From: JACJVV01 sp964581515
GTDB taxonomy: Archaea > Nanobdellota > Nanobdellia > Woesearchaeales > JACJVV01
Length of the DNA stretch: 64,000 nucleotides
Direction of reading: 5' to 3'
NCBI GenBank assembly: GCA_964581515.1
Contig: CAZOOV010000001.1
Coordinates: 1-64,000, forward strand
Shown: positions 24,234-34,728 of the stretch, piece by piece
How positions within the stretch are numbered: the stretch's first letter is position 1
Layout of the letters: every line of letters begins with the position of its first letter
Made by a program: the position numbers and the translations under genes
Notes under the pieces: generated by a model
Databases searched by the model: none
The model's input: the letters and a program-made list of their open reading frames with translations, nothing else
What the model was told of the DNA's origin: nothing

Positions 24234-27200
24234 TTGCTAGAAAATTACAAAGCATCATGATATTCCTAATATTAATACTATCTAATATAGCATATGCAGG
24301 GATGGCAGTGCAACCAACTCCTGGAGCAGGAGGGATGCCAGGAGGACCAGGTGAAGGACCAGAGATCATTGCTGGAGAGGGATCTGAAATTAAACAAGAG
24401 AGTGATTTATCAGAATGGGAAAGCATGGATGAAATAAATTCAGAACAATGGGATATGCTTCCTAACCCAAGAACAGCAGATATGTATGCTAAGCTCAATC
24501 CAAAAGATGATAATTCATTTGAACAATTTAGTGATCTTGACCAATCTGAACAAAATACTTATTACAATTCTCAAGAAGTCCTAGGAGAGTGTGGCCCTTG
24601 TGATCATGAATACATGACTAATGGCGATAATATAAATAATAATATCATTGTGGCTGATACCTACTTTACTCAGCCAGGAAATCTTGGTAGAACAGGAGAA
24701 GGCACAGATGCATATCTGAATACAAAATTTGGTACTAGCAATGTAATATATAAAATACCAAGTGATGATGATATACAAACAGGACAAGAAAGTGAGCTAG
24801 CCTTTGATCCTGAAACAAATACATTATGCGTTTCTACAAACTGTTTAAATTCAGAAATATTAAGCCCTATTGTCCAAACTCTAACATATAAAAGAACAGA
24901 AGAAGGAAATATAGAATTTATAGTTGATCCTCTTGCAACAATGAAAACACAGGAAGGTGAAGTAGTAGAAATGGATGAGGATGGAACAATAACTGGACCT
25001 GAAGGAACAGAAATTACGGGAATAAGTGATCCATTTACAACAAGAACACTGGAAGATGGAACTACCATAACACCAAATATTGAAGAAGGTGGTTTTACCA
25101 TACAAGGTTCAGCAGAAGGAGATTGGGAAGATATATTAGGAAACATAAATACTTTCCTGAACAATGAAGGTGAATTAGATAGAAGTGATAGTCATTTTAT
25201 GTGCGAAGATTGCACTGCAACATTGCAAGATTCAGAAGTAAAAGGAGCATTCTCAATATCAATCAATTCTGATGGAAATATAGACATAGTAACAATTGAA
25301 GGAGAAGGAAGTTATAAAGATGATAAAGGAACAATAAGAGTTACAGATATAGGTATTATGCGTCTTGCATTTGATGATTCTGGAGATTGGGATAATTTAA
25401 ATGGTGATGGAATTGAAACGAAAGTAGATGAAAGACATCTTTTTGGTGGAAATTTTGAGATCGAATTTGATCAAGGCCAATTGGTATCTGCGAATTTAAA
25501 CCAAGAAAATACAAAATATAAAGACTTAACATCTAATGTTGCTGTGAGAAGCAGAGAAGGAACTTATACAATCAATTATGTAGATACTATCCCTTCAGAA
25601 GTAGACTCTAGTTCTTTTTATATAACAGATGATGGTGAATTTGGTGGGTCAGGAAATTTTGATGTAGATACACCTACATTTATGTTTAGTAAGAGTGATT
25701 CAGAGTGGATGAGTTTTACATCTGAAGATGATATTGGCAATCTAAATATAGAAGGAGGAGGAGAATTTGTAAAAAAATATCAATTAGGAGATATCAGAAG
25801 CCCTAGTTTCTTAAGAGATGATATAAATCCAAGAATGATATTTAATATACAAAATAATAATGGAGAACTGACAATAACTCCTGATATGGAAACTATGCGT
25901 AATGCTATTTCATTACAAAATGATCCTATGCAATTTGCAATTTCTGATGTATTCTCTGTTAATTCAGGTGATAATCCTATTGATCTGTTAAAATTTAATG
26001 CGAATGGAGTACAATTCATGACTTCTGAAGGGGATCTTGTACCTATGCTTAATTCAAGAACTTCTCTTGCATACACTGGAGAGAATTCTGAGTTTATACA
26101 AGCAAAGGCACTCCTTGAAACAATGGACCAATATATGAGGACAGGTCATAAAGCAGGTGATCAATTAGAAGCAACAGTTGGAAGTAAAGACGTAACAGGA
26201 GAGATTATAGGAGTCACTAGAGGAAGAATATATTTAGATACAAATAATGATGGTGAGGCTGATCAAGTATACCAAGAGAATGAATTCTCATCAATAACCA
26301 TCCAAGATACATCAACCAGACTAAGAGAGCTAGAAGAAATACCTCAAAATACCATTAGTTATTTACAAAACGTTGAAACTACAAATTCTGGAACTGAGAA
26401 AGGTGCAGAAGCTAGATTATTAGCATACCAGGTAGCAGAAGAATTTGATATTCCACAAACTACTGCATCACAATCACAGTACAGAGTAGGACAAGAATAT
26501 TATGTAACTGATTCTCATTATGAAGTATTAAATAAAGATTCTCAAGAAATAGCTAGTGAAAATCTTAGATATGTTGGCAGAATAATTGCAGTCAATTATG
26601 ACGGAACAATTACTACTGAATCATCAGATGGAAATCAATATATATCTCAACCTGAAGAGACAACCTCAACATTATCACAATACGGCGTAGGTGATACTGT
26701 CTATGTCTCAGGAGTACCATATGAAGTGAATGGCATAAGTTATAATTATGATACCAGTCAGATTGAATATGATATTGAAGAGAAAGTTACAATACCTATA
26801 AGAGATGGAGATTATCCCGCGGAAAGCGCTTCTGAAGAATTTGGAAGCACATATGTATATTCATCGCTCTTAGCTACTGATGATTCACATTATTCAACAG
26901 GTAATCTTGTCGCTACAGCAGAAGTACAGGTATTTGAAGTTCCAGAACCTACTACTTTGGTTATGACAGAAGGACAACTTGAACAGGATGATTGGTTTGG
27001 CAGATTTAGTCAAGATTATTCTGATTACACTGATCTTGTCCAACAAGCAGGAATGCAAATTGCTGAAACTCAACTTACTGAAGGTGATATTTCATTAGCA
27101 TTAAAATATTATAGAGACACAATAAGTGTTAATCCTACTACAGAAGAAGCTTCAAAAGCAGAATCAACCATACTAACTATTGAATCACAAAGAGCACTTC

Positions 27201-30200
27201 AGAATGCAGAGATGTTTGCAACACAAAAATATTTCCAAGAGATGAACAGAAATGACAGAGCAAGATCAATCATTGGAGGTGCAGTATCAGGAAATGATCC
27301 ATTAGAATTCTATGAACAATTAGTTGATCAAGGTGTTTTCACAAGAGGGATGGCAGGGTTATCATCACTCTCACCTTTCAATATGGCAAGAGATCTTGCA
27401 AGAAATGATTTTGTAGAAGAATCCAATCAAGAACTTACTACAAGTGGTGAAGCAATTAGTGCTGCAAGAACACTTGTTGAGAATGGCAAGGCAACAAATT
27501 TGCAAGGAGCAATAAATATTATAACTGCACACTCTGCAGGTGAAGGATATAAAATAGGACAAACAATAAACTATTATTCAAATGTAGATGATATGACAAA
27601 TGACTTAGGAACATCTAGTGAAAAAGTAATAACTGACAGGTTTATTCAGGATGGAGAATGGCATTATGTAGTATCTAATTCCGAAGGTTCAGGTAAAACA
27701 TCAACCATAACATTGGATGATGGATCAACAGAAATAACGACAGCAGCAGCAGATGGTCTTATTGGAATTGGTTTTTATGATAAATATGAAGTATCTGGAG
27801 ATGTTTTAGATGAAGATCAAGGAAGATGGCCTAGTTCTGGTTCTAGTATTCTTCACTATGCTTATCAAGACTATCTTCAAAATGCAAATGAATTAAACGA
27901 CGCAGGAACACTAGATGCAATTGATACTGAACATGCAAGCTTCCTTGCAAATGATCCATCTATCCAGTTAGGAATACAAATGTCTGATATGACACTAACA
28001 GATTCAGAAAGAGATCAAAGTTTACTTGAGATGGCAAAACAATATAGAGAAGATGATAATTTTGAAGGAGCTGCAATGGTTACAAGAGAATTATCAAAGA
28101 CATCTACAGACCCAACCATAAGAGAAGAAGCATATGAATTATACAATGAGATTGCAGATCCTAATAGTGAATGGTTTAACTTTGCAGATGAGAGCCTTCA
28201 TGGTTCAACATTATATGATGTAGGTGCAGAAGTTCTAAATCCTTTTGCATGGGTGGCATTTGGAGCTGCAGGAAAAGCTATAGGTGCAGGTCTGAAAGTA
28301 GTACCAGGAGGAACAACACTATTATCAACAACAGGAAAAATTGTAAAATTCCCATCTACTTTGATAAGAGGCAGTGGACAATCTACTTCTGCATTAAGAG
28401 GATTTGCAGGACAAGCAATTAGTATTGGAGTTGAAGAGGGTGCTGAAGCGTTAGCAGGAAGGATACATCCTGCTGCTGAAACATTTGTAATGGCACTCAC
28501 AGGTGGAGCTGATAGTATTGATGTGATGCAGTCAAATATGAAACAAGCATTTAAGAATACAGAAGTGAGTGTAGGTTCACAAGTTCATCTAAACGGAGAG
28601 CAATTATCACAAGTATATTATTACACAGAAACACCCGATATGAGTACCTTATCCCAGATGGGAGATATTCAAGAATTGGGAGAAGGTGTAATAAAATACA
28701 CAAATCCAAGTTCAGGTGAAGTCTCTTATCTTGCACAAAAAGGAACAGAAGCATCTGTAGGTAATGTCATATCAAAGACTGGAGGAGATGTTGTTGAAGC
28801 GCAAGATGTGCTTGACTCAATGGAAACAGCTCCTGCATATGTAAGAGGCACAAGTGAAGTAGATGTTCAAAACGGCGAACCAGTTAGTGCCACAGTTGAG
28901 CCTGATGGAGAATCATGGGGAGAAAGTTGGGATGGAGAAGGTGAAGTATTAATTGCGCAAGATACTAGTGGTGGAACACATATAGAAACAATTGGTGATA
29001 TGGAGACTTCACCTGGAAATGGTTATTGGAATGGTCAAGAATGGGTTGGAGAAACCTGGACAGGAGATACACCGGACCCATCTCTTCTAAAAGCTGATCA
29101 AACAGGACTAGCAGATAGTTCAACAGACAGCACAGTCATAACTGATTTTAATCCAGAGGAGACATGGCCTGGAGGAGTACCACCTGCAAGCCATGTAAGA
29201 CATTATCCTATTGGTGAAATTGAAAGAACAGGAACTATTGCCAATCAAGTACCAGAAATAACAGAAGGATTCCAACAACTTGAACTACTTTTGCTAGAAG
29301 GAGATACAACACCGAGCATAAGATATACAGATGAATGGACACAAACAAAAAATGAACTTATTACTACATTAGATGGAAAAGAAATGACAAGAGGACAAAG
29401 AGCAGCACTAGAAGCAGCAAAAGGTAATGAAGACTTAAGAATTGCAGAAAGAGCAGTACATGATGCATTACTTTCAAAAGCAGGAGGAGATCAAACAATA
29501 ACACACTCGCAGTTGGAACAATCAGTTATAGATATAGGAGAAACAATGGGGGATATGATTGATGAAGCAGGTGTATCAAGTGCCATATTATTAGATAATG
29601 GAAGAATAAGAAGAATAACAGAGATGAGAGTGAATGCAGAAGGAGATGTATCTTTAGATAAAATTGTAGACGTCGGTACTCCAATACATACTGGAGACTG
29701 GGATACATATATTGGGATGCAAGAGACTGCTGTTAAGGACATACCTGAATTCATAAGAAGAATAGATGAGATGGATGCTGCAGACCCAGGATGGACTTCT
29801 GTTCATCTTACAAGAGATGGCGAATTCTTCTTGATTGCACATAAGATGATAAATCCTGAAACAGATGCCAGCCTCTTTTATTGCAGCAGAGATACATTAG
29901 TTGATCCCTCATTAAAACCTGATACATCTGAATTCTCAGCCGCTAAAGTAGAATCATATAAAAAAATAAAAGATGAAGTATTTGGCGATGCTTATCGTGC
30001 ATCAACTGTAAAAACACAAGATGGTTATAGTACAGATAAGACCACATTTTATGAGACATATCATCAATCATTTGAGACTAAAATGCAAGATGATTCTGAA
30101 TTTAAAGCAATGGTTGAGAGAACATACGAACAATTAAAAGAGGCTGGTTATACAAGCAGAAATAAAGTTAGATTCACTGATACTGCATATGCAGGTTCTA

Positions 30201-31384
30201 TACCTGTATTTTTAGAAGGAGTTATGCATCATTATAATCCGGAAATAGAAACATCATCTATATTGATGAGATCACAGACTAGCTTCTTAAATTCAGAACT
30301 AGATGGAGGGGCTGTAGAGTCAACATCGAAAACAGGTGAATTTGCAGGTTATAATGCTGATGGAGAACCTTTATTGAGACATCAACAATTTGATGGTAGC
30401 ATTGATCAAGATTCAAGATTAAGTATTGTAACTGATCTTTTAGTCGCAAAATCTACTATAAAAATGTCTGGAATGGACATATATGCTACAAGACAACAAA
30501 ACCGTGCAAGAGCAATATGTGAGAGAGCATGTGATGCAAATCTGGATGTAGATATGAGTGAATATGGGGAAGGAGTGCCAATTGCTGCAAAAACAATACA
30601 GACACATCCTACAGAAATATTACCACATAATACTGATCCATCAAAGAATCTGTTTGTTAAGAGTGGAGAAGAACATACACTAAGATCAGAACTCATAGGA
30701 CAAAGGTTATACACTGCGATGGGACTGCCTACACCAAAAGCAGATCTTATTACAGGAGCTGATGGAAACTTAAAGATTGCAATGGAGAATCTAGAAGGAT
30801 TCAAAGCAGGAGGAACATCGCTCCCAGAGGGATTCCAAACAGATGCAACAATACAAAAAGGAGTGCTTGTAAGTGCACTTGTCAATGACTATGATAGAAC
30901 TCCTTGGAATTTTATGTTCAAAGACAATGAAGTAGAGTTTATTGATTTTGGTGGTTCTATGAATTCAAGAGCACAAGGAGGACATAAAGGAATCGCAGAT
31001 AGTTTTGATCAAACACAAATGGACGACCTCATGACAAATCCTCAATTTGGAGGAGATGTGAATGAAGCCTATGCTTCTGCATTACAAGATAGAACTACAA
31101 TGCGAAGAAGTGCAAGACAGATGGCAGCACTCAGTGATGATACAATTGATACAATAGTAAAAGAAGCATATCAAGGAGCAGATGTTAGTGCTTCCAAAGC
31201 AAGACTCCAAGAATGGATTACTGAACTCGAAGGGGACACAAATCCAAATTCTGTTGCTAGATCACAGACAGCTGTACAAACATATAGAAAAATACTTGAA
31301 GATTTTGATGGAGATGAGGCAGCTTATTATGCACATGCACTAAAAATGAGAAGAGATGACATTATAGGTATGTTCTCACAATAA
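24230..31384 (+). CDS. Giant secreted multidomain protein with kinase-like C-terminus
   Basis: 2384 residues. A signal peptide (1-24, ending IAYAG) is followed by a Gly/Pro-rich linker and an acidic segment. Residues about 120-620 are beta-rich, with many Asp-Gly turns (EDGTIT, TLEDGTTITPN). Residues 800-930 contain repeated GQEYYV/GDTVYVSGVPYEV SH3-like units. Residues 940-1350 are helical, TPR-like. After a hydrophobic stretch near 1345-1420 comes a Trp/Gly-rich region (SWGESWDGEGEV, GYWNGQEWVGETW). Residues 2100-2300 resemble a HipA/actin-fragmin-kinase type fold: NLFVKSG (Lys), RSELIGQRLY (Glu), NDYDRTPWNFMF (catalytic Asp, Asn) and EFIDFGGSM (metal Asp). A secreted or surface kinase or toxin-like role is inferred. 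Confidence 0.85.
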   Translation: MIARKLQSIMIFLILILSNIAYAGMAVQPTPGAGGMPGGPGEGPEIIAGEGSEIKQESDLSEWESMDEINSEQWDMLPNPRTADMYAKLNPKDDNSFEQFSDLDQSEQNTYYNSQEVLGECGPCDHEYMTNGDNINNNIIVADTYFTQPGNLGRTGEGTDAYLNTKFGTSNVIYKIPSDDDIQTGQESELAFDPETNTLCVSTNCLNSEILSPIVQTLTYKRTEEGNIEFIVDPLATMKTQEGEVVEMDEDGTITGPEGTEITGISDPFTTRTLEDGTTITPNIEEGGFTIQGSAEGDWEDILGNINTFLNNEGELDRSDSHFMCEDCTATLQDSEVKGAFSISINSDGNIDIVTIEGEGSYKDDKGTIRVTDIGIMRLAFDDSGDWDNLNGDGIETKVDERHLFGGNFEIEFDQGQLVSANLNQENTKYKDLTSNVAVRSREGTYTINYVDTIPSEVDSSSFYITDDGEFGGSGNFDVDTPTFMFSKSDSEWMSFTSEDDIGNLNIEGGGEFVKKYQLGDIRSPSFLRDDINPRMIFNIQNNNGELTITPDMETMRNAISLQNDPMQFAISDVFSVNSGDNPIDLLKFNANGVQFMTSEGDLVPMLNSRTSLAYTGENSEFIQAKALLETMDQYMRTGHKAGDQLEATVGSKDVTGEIIGVTRGRIYLDTNNDGEADQVYQENEFSSITIQDTSTRLRELEEIPQNTISYLQNVETTNSGTEKGAEARLLAYQVAEEFDIPQTTASQSQYRVGQEYYVTDSHYEVLNKDSQEIASENLRYVGRIIAVNYDGTITTESSDGNQYISQPEETTSTLSQYGVGDTVYVSGVPYEVNGISYNYDTSQIEYDIEEKVTIPIRDGDYPAESASEEFGSTYVYSSLLATDDSHYSTGNLVATAEVQVFEVPEPTTLVMTEGQLEQDDWFGRFSQDYSDYTDLVQQAGMQIAETQLTEGDISLALKYYRDTISVNPTTEEASKAESTILTIESQRALQNAEMFATQKYFQEMNRNDRARSIIGGAVSGNDPLEFYEQLVDQGVFTRGMAGLSSLSPFNMARDLARNDFVEESNQELTTSGEAISAARTLVENGKATNLQGAINIITAHSAGEGYKIGQTINYYSNVDDMTNDLGTSSEKVITDRFIQDGEWHYVVSNSEGSGKTSTITLDDGSTEITTAAADGLIGIGFYDKYEVSGDVLDEDQGRWPSSGSSILHYAYQDYLQNANELNDAGTLDAIDTEHASFLANDPSIQLGIQMSDMTLTDSERDQSLLEMAKQYREDDNFEGAAMVTRELSKTSTDPTIREEAYELYNEIADPNSEWFNFADESLHGSTLYDVGAEVLNPFAWVAFGAAGKAIGAGLKVVPGGTTLLSTTGKIVKFPSTLIRGSGQSTSALRGFAGQAISIGVEEGAEALAGRIHPAAETFVMALTGGADSIDVMQSNMKQAFKNTEVSVGSQVHLNGEQLSQVYYYTETPDMSTLSQMGDIQELGEGVIKYTNPSSGEVSYLAQKGTEASVGNVISKTGGDVVEAQDVLDSMETAPAYVRGTSEVDVQNGEPVSATVEPDGESWGESWDGEGEVLIAQDTSGGTHIETIGDMETSPGNGYWNGQEWVGETWTGDTPDPSLLKADQTGLADSSTDSTVITDFNPEETWPGGVPPASHVRHYPIGEIERTGTIANQVPEITEGFQQLELLLLEGDTTPSIRYTDEWTQTKNELITTLDGKEMTRGQRAALEAAKGNEDLRIAERAVHDALLSKAGGDQTITHSQLEQSVIDIGETMGDMIDEAGVSSAILLDNGRIRRITEMRVNAEGDVSLDKIVDVGTPIHTGDWDTYIGMQETAVKDIPEFIRRIDEMDAADPGWTSVHLTRDGEFFLIAHKMINPETDASLFYCSRDTLVDPSLKPDTSEFSAAKVESYKKIKDEVFGDAYRASTVKTQDGYSTDKTTFYETYHQSFETKMQDDSEFKAMVERTYEQLKEAGYTSRNKVRFTDTAYAGSIPVFLEGVMHHYNPEIETSSILMRSQTSFLNSELDGGAVESTSKTGEFAGYNADGEPLLRHQQFDGSIDQDSRLSIVTDLLVAKSTIKMSGMDIYATRQQNRARAICERACDANLDVDMSEYGEGVPIAAKTIQTHPTEILPHNTDPSKNLFVKSGEEHTLRSELIGQRLYTAMGLPTPKADLITGADGNLKIAMENLEGFKAGGTSLPEGFQTDATIQKGVLVSALVNDYDRTPWNFMFKDNEVEFIDFGGSMNSRAQGGHKGIADSFDQTQMDDLMTNPQFGGDVNEAYASALQDRTTMRRSARQMAALSDDTIDTIVKEAYQGADVSASKARLQEWITELEGDTNPNSVARSQTAVQTYRKILEDFDGDEAAYYAHALKMRRDDIIGMFSQ

Positions 31385-31480
31385 AAATTATAATAAGAAA
31401 AACTAGAATTAAAGAAACTATAATTAGAAAAATTAAAATAAGAAATAGAATAATAATTAAATTATAATTAAAAGAAAACT

Positions 31481-32128
31481 TCATCTAGAAGCTATATAAT
31501 TTCCTGCTCTTAATTCTTCAAGTAAACCAGCCATGTCTGTAATATCTTTATCAAAATCAGTATAAGCCGCACCAATCATTTCAGGAAAATGTGCATCAGA
31601 ACCACCTGTTCCTTTCAGACTTAAACTTTGAGATGCATCTTCTGCTAATGCGTTTATCATAGGATCCTTTGTACCATTATTTGTTTCTAATGTCAAATAA
31701 TTAACGAAATCAAATAAATTATTACCCATATAATCATGATATCCTTCCTGATAGGGATGTGCAATAACTGCTTCTCCACCCTGACTTTTAACAAAATCAA
31801 TAACATTTTGAGCAGGACCATATTTTCCAAACTCTCTTATAACATCGTCATTATCAATACCATACAATAGTATGTGACCATGGTCTGAATGATATTCCAT
31901 ACCTACAAGAATTAATAAATCATCTTTTTTCTCAGGATTTTGTGCATTAAATAAATCAACTTGTCTTTTAGTCTCTTCAAATACCATATGATCAGTAAGA
32001 ACTACGCTATCAAGTCCTTTTCTTATGCCATACTCATGAATATCATCTAAAGTATTAATGGCATCACTAGGATTAGGATGATAACTAAATTCTGTATGAA
32101 CATGCATATCGATTTTCATCTTTATCAC
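31481..32128 (-). CDS. PHP-domain phosphoesterase
   Basis: 215 residues. KIDMHVHTEFSYHPN (HxH), VVLTDHM (D-H), LVGMEYHSDHGHILLYG (E, H), VIAHPYQ (H) and GGSDAHFPEMIG (D-x-H) give the four PHP motifs, a trinuclear metal site that hydrolyses phosphate esters or DNA ends. The start overlaps the stop of the ADP-ribosylglycohydrolase gene by one base, so the two are translationally coupled. A linked role in nucleotide or ADP-ribose metabolism is inferred. Confidence 0.9.
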   Translation of the reverse strand: MIKMKIDMHVHTEFSYHPNPSDAINTLDDIHEYGIRKGLDSVVLTDHMVFEETKRQVDLFNAQNPEKKDDLLILVGMEYHSDHGHILLYGIDNDDVIREFGKYGPAQNVIDFVKSQGGEAVIAHPYQEGYHDYMGNNLFDFVNYLTLETNNGTKDPMINALAEDASQSLSLKGTGGSDAHFPEMIGAAYTDFDKDITDMAGLLEELRAGNYIASR

Positions 32129-33492
32129 TATCTTTTTTCAGGTGCAACATAATTCATAAGTTTATCTGGACAAGAGATATCATTTACACCATTAATATAA
32201 TTAATAATTCCATGAATGTTTTCTTTTGGTCCATCAATTACAATACCTGAGCCTTGCTTATCTTCTGGAGAATGAAATTTAACAGCAACTAAATCTGGAC
32301 TCTGTCCAAAAAGCATTATGACTCTATCTTTAGACATTTGTTCTGCAACTTTTGGCATACCATGTTGCCCCATATAATTTACTATGTCATTTCCTAACTT
32401 TTCTACATAATCACGATATACTTCATCTCCATCTTGTGCTTGTAAAGCCAAAGGATTATTATGAGCCATAGCTCTTGCATCTATTCTGATCCTTAAACTC
32501 TGATCAACAGGATGAATTTCCTCTGAAATATCATATAATTCTGTAGCAAGACCTTCAAGCCTTTGCCTATCTTCAAGCTTTCCTTTGTATTCAAAAGGCA
32601 TTTTATTATATCCATTATAAGCACCTGACATCGCTCCTGCAATGCAAGCAATAGAATCAGTATCCCCCCAACATAAATTAGCAGCATTAACTACTGTTTC
32701 TTGAAATTCATCTGGACTATGTAAGAAACAACTAAGTGCCATAGGAACTGTTTCATAAACGCGTTCTGAAGTCCCTATCTTTTTAGCAAGTTCATCAGGA
32801 TGTTTATCTATGTTAGATATTACATAATCAAGATGTTTTCTTAATTCTGATTTTACTAAGCTTTTAGCCATACCTGCAGCAACAACTGGATCATAACCTC
32901 TAACAAGATTTCCTATAGTTGCAGCAATGAATACACCTGAATCAATTGTTGATGGCGCATTATGTGTAATTCTAGAAGCATCTGTAGCAGCAGTAATAAG
33001 TTTATTAATATCATTATAGTATAAAAGTCCAACAGGAGCAATTCTCATAGCAGCTCCGCAAGTTTCTGAATCGCCACCAGTAGTATTTGGATCTTCGCCT
33101 TCATGAAGCTTAAGACTAGCTCTCATGCTAGTTCCTCCACCATACCTGTTATAACCTTCTTCATAAGCACATCTATAACCCCAAACACCCATTTTCTGAG
33201 CAAAATCATTTAGGTCAAAACCTTGCTTTTCAAGTAAGGATTCAAGAAGTACAACTACTTGTTGAGTATCATCAGTCCATTGTCCTGCTTTCAAATGAGA
33301 ACAAGGATGAGTAGGCATAGGATCTTCAAAGTGTACGACCCTTCCACCATAGAATCTATCTCTTTCTCCTACACTTAAATATTCTGTAGGCATACCAAGG
33401 GCGTCTCCTATAGCAGCACCTAGAATGCCACCTATGAATTTATCATTCTTAGCGTCAATCTTAGCATCAATAATAGGTTTTTGTTTATCCAT
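32128..33492 (-). CDS. ADP-ribosylglycohydrolase (DraG/ARH family)
   Basis: 454 residues. GGILGAAIGDALGMPTE, GQWTDDTQ (Mg-binding Thr-Asp-Asp) and WGDTDSIACIAGAMSGAYNG are the three motifs of the DraG/ARH fold, which removes ADP-ribose from proteins or from poly- or O-acyl-ADP-ribose. The catalytic core occupies about 18-330. An extra C-terminal domain of about 110 residues (from EVYRDYVEKLG) is unlike the minimal family and is not recognised. It is coupled to a PHP phosphoesterase downstream. Confidence 0.92.
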   Translation of the reverse strand: MDKQKPIIDAKIDAKNDKFIGGILGAAIGDALGMPTEYLSVGERDRFYGGRVVHFEDPMPTHPCSHLKAGQWTDDTQQVVVLLESLLEKQGFDLNDFAQKMGVWGYRCAYEEGYNRYGGGTSMRASLKLHEGEDPNTTGGDSETCGAAMRIAPVGLLYYNDINKLITAATDASRITHNAPSTIDSGVFIAATIGNLVRGYDPVVAAGMAKSLVKSELRKHLDYVISNIDKHPDELAKKIGTSERVYETVPMALSCFLHSPDEFQETVVNAANLCWGDTDSIACIAGAMSGAYNGYNKMPFEYKGKLEDRQRLEGLATELYDISEEIHPVDQSLRIRIDARAMAHNNPLALQAQDGDEVYRDYVEKLGNDIVNYMGQHGMPKVAEQMSKDRVIMLFGQSPDLVAVKFHSPEDKQGSGIVIDGPKENIHGIINYINGVNDISCPDKLMNYVAPEKR

Positions 33493-33551
33493 AATGATAT
33501 GAGGAGTTCCATCATTTATAAACCTTTTGGTTTTTTACCACTATATAGTGA

Positions 33552-34112
33552 CTATTTTTTAAAATGAGCTATTTGAGAATGATATAAAGGCCCATCGTAA
33601 TCATCAAATATAACAGGAAAGCTAGTCCTTTTGCACAATTCTGTATTCCTGTAGAAACAGAAATGAAGATGTGGCTTTGGTCCCACCCATCCAGACATCC
33701 CCGTACTTGCAAGAGGTTGACCTTGTTCTACAACTTCCTCTTCTCTAACAAGACTGCTCCTTTTTCCTAAATGAGAATAGACTGTAAATTCTCCTGGACC
33801 ATGCCTCAACACAATGAAGTTAGGATTTGCACCCATGCCTCTTCTGAAATTAAGACCCCTATAAAACTTACTGTTGCAAGAAATTACACCATAAACAACA
33901 CCTGATTTCGCAGCCAATACTGGTGTTTTTAAAGGAAGCTTGAAGTCTATGCAAAAAGTATCATCAACAATATATTTGACTCTTTTCATAGCAAAATGAC
34001 TAAATGGACCATCATATCCTTGTAGAATCTTAACACATTCTGAATCAAATGGAAGTTTTAATCCTGATTGGGGTTCTGTATCCCTATCAACTGCTATTCT
34101 TTCTATACCCAT
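33552..34112 (-). CDS. M23/LytM-fold peptidase-like protein
   Basis: 186 residues, no signal peptide. LKTPVLAAKSGVVYGVI, TVYSHLGKRSSLV, GQPLASTGMSGWVGPKPHLHF show the LytM beta-fold with the HxH metal motif (HLH near 152-154). The upstream His and Asp ligands may be SHFAMKR and CIDF. In bacteria M23 enzymes cut peptidoglycan cross-links; archaea of this type have none, so the target may be host or neighbour cell wall, or another Gly-rich peptide. The absence of a secretion signal is odd. Confidence 0.85.
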   Translation of the reverse strand: MGIERIAVDRDTEPQSGLKLPFDSECVKILQGYDGPFSHFAMKRVKYIVDDTFCIDFKLPLKTPVLAAKSGVVYGVISCNSKFYRGLNFRRGMGANPNFIVLRHGPGEFTVYSHLGKRSSLVREEEVVEQGQPLASTGMSGWVGPKPHLHFCFYRNTELCKRTSFPVIFDDYDGPLYHSQIAHFKK

Positions 34113-34158
34113 TATAAGAAGAAATACAGATAGGATTTAAGTGGATTATCTTGCTCAA

Positions 34159-34665
34159 TCAGATATAAATACCCTGTTTCTTCATATAAGTGATAGTATC
34201 AGCAATAATATCAACATGAGTCTGTTCAAATTTCTCAAGAATTTCAAAAACATTCTTGACATCAGGACTTGTGGCCATCCTGCCAAGACCACTATAATAA
34301 TCTCTAGCTTTCATCTCTACACTTAAAGCAAAATCTAACGCCTCAGAAGAACTTTTCTTTATTTTTATAGATTTAGTAAAAGAAATCTTAAATATGTCTT
34401 CTGAAGAAATAGGTGTAAAATCTTTTGTGACATCCATGATAGTATTTGTCCCAATCTCACTTATCTGTCCTGATTTTACTTTTGATATAAGCTCATCTAT
34501 CATCTTAGCATGAACTATCTCTTCATCTCTCAATTTTGAGAAGAGAAATTTTGCAAGCTCGTTCTTTGCTTTTTCTGCAAAGCGCTTATACATATCAAAC
34601 CCTTTATTCTCAAGATCAAGAGCACCATTAAGGTGTTTTAACATCTCAGATTTTACTGCTGGCAT
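34159..34665 (-). CDS. Ferritin-like diiron protein (rubrerythrin-type)
   Basis: 168 residues, four-helix bundle pattern. Ligands of a diiron site are spaced correctly: Glu in LENKGFDMYKRF, E-x2-H in RDEEIVHAKMIDEL, Glu in SVEMKARDYYSGL, and E-x2-H-like FEQTHVDII. There is no rubredoxin domain. Such proteins detoxify peroxide or store iron. An insertion of about 40 residues between helices 2 and 3 (FTPISSEDIFKIS) matches the DUF-type rubrerythrins of anaerobes. Monocistronic. Confidence 0.85.
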   Translation of the reverse strand: MPAVKSEMLKHLNGALDLENKGFDMYKRFAEKAKNELAKFLFSKLRDEEIVHAKMIDELISKVKSGQISEIGTNTIMDVTKDFTPISSEDIFKISFTKSIKIKKSSSEALDFALSVEMKARDYYSGLGRMATSPDVKNVFEILEKFEQTHVDIIADTITYMKKQGIYI

Positions 34666-34728
34666 AATAAATGAGATAAAGAATAAGATGATATAAAAGT
34701 TTTTTCATAACTATCCTTTGCTATACTT

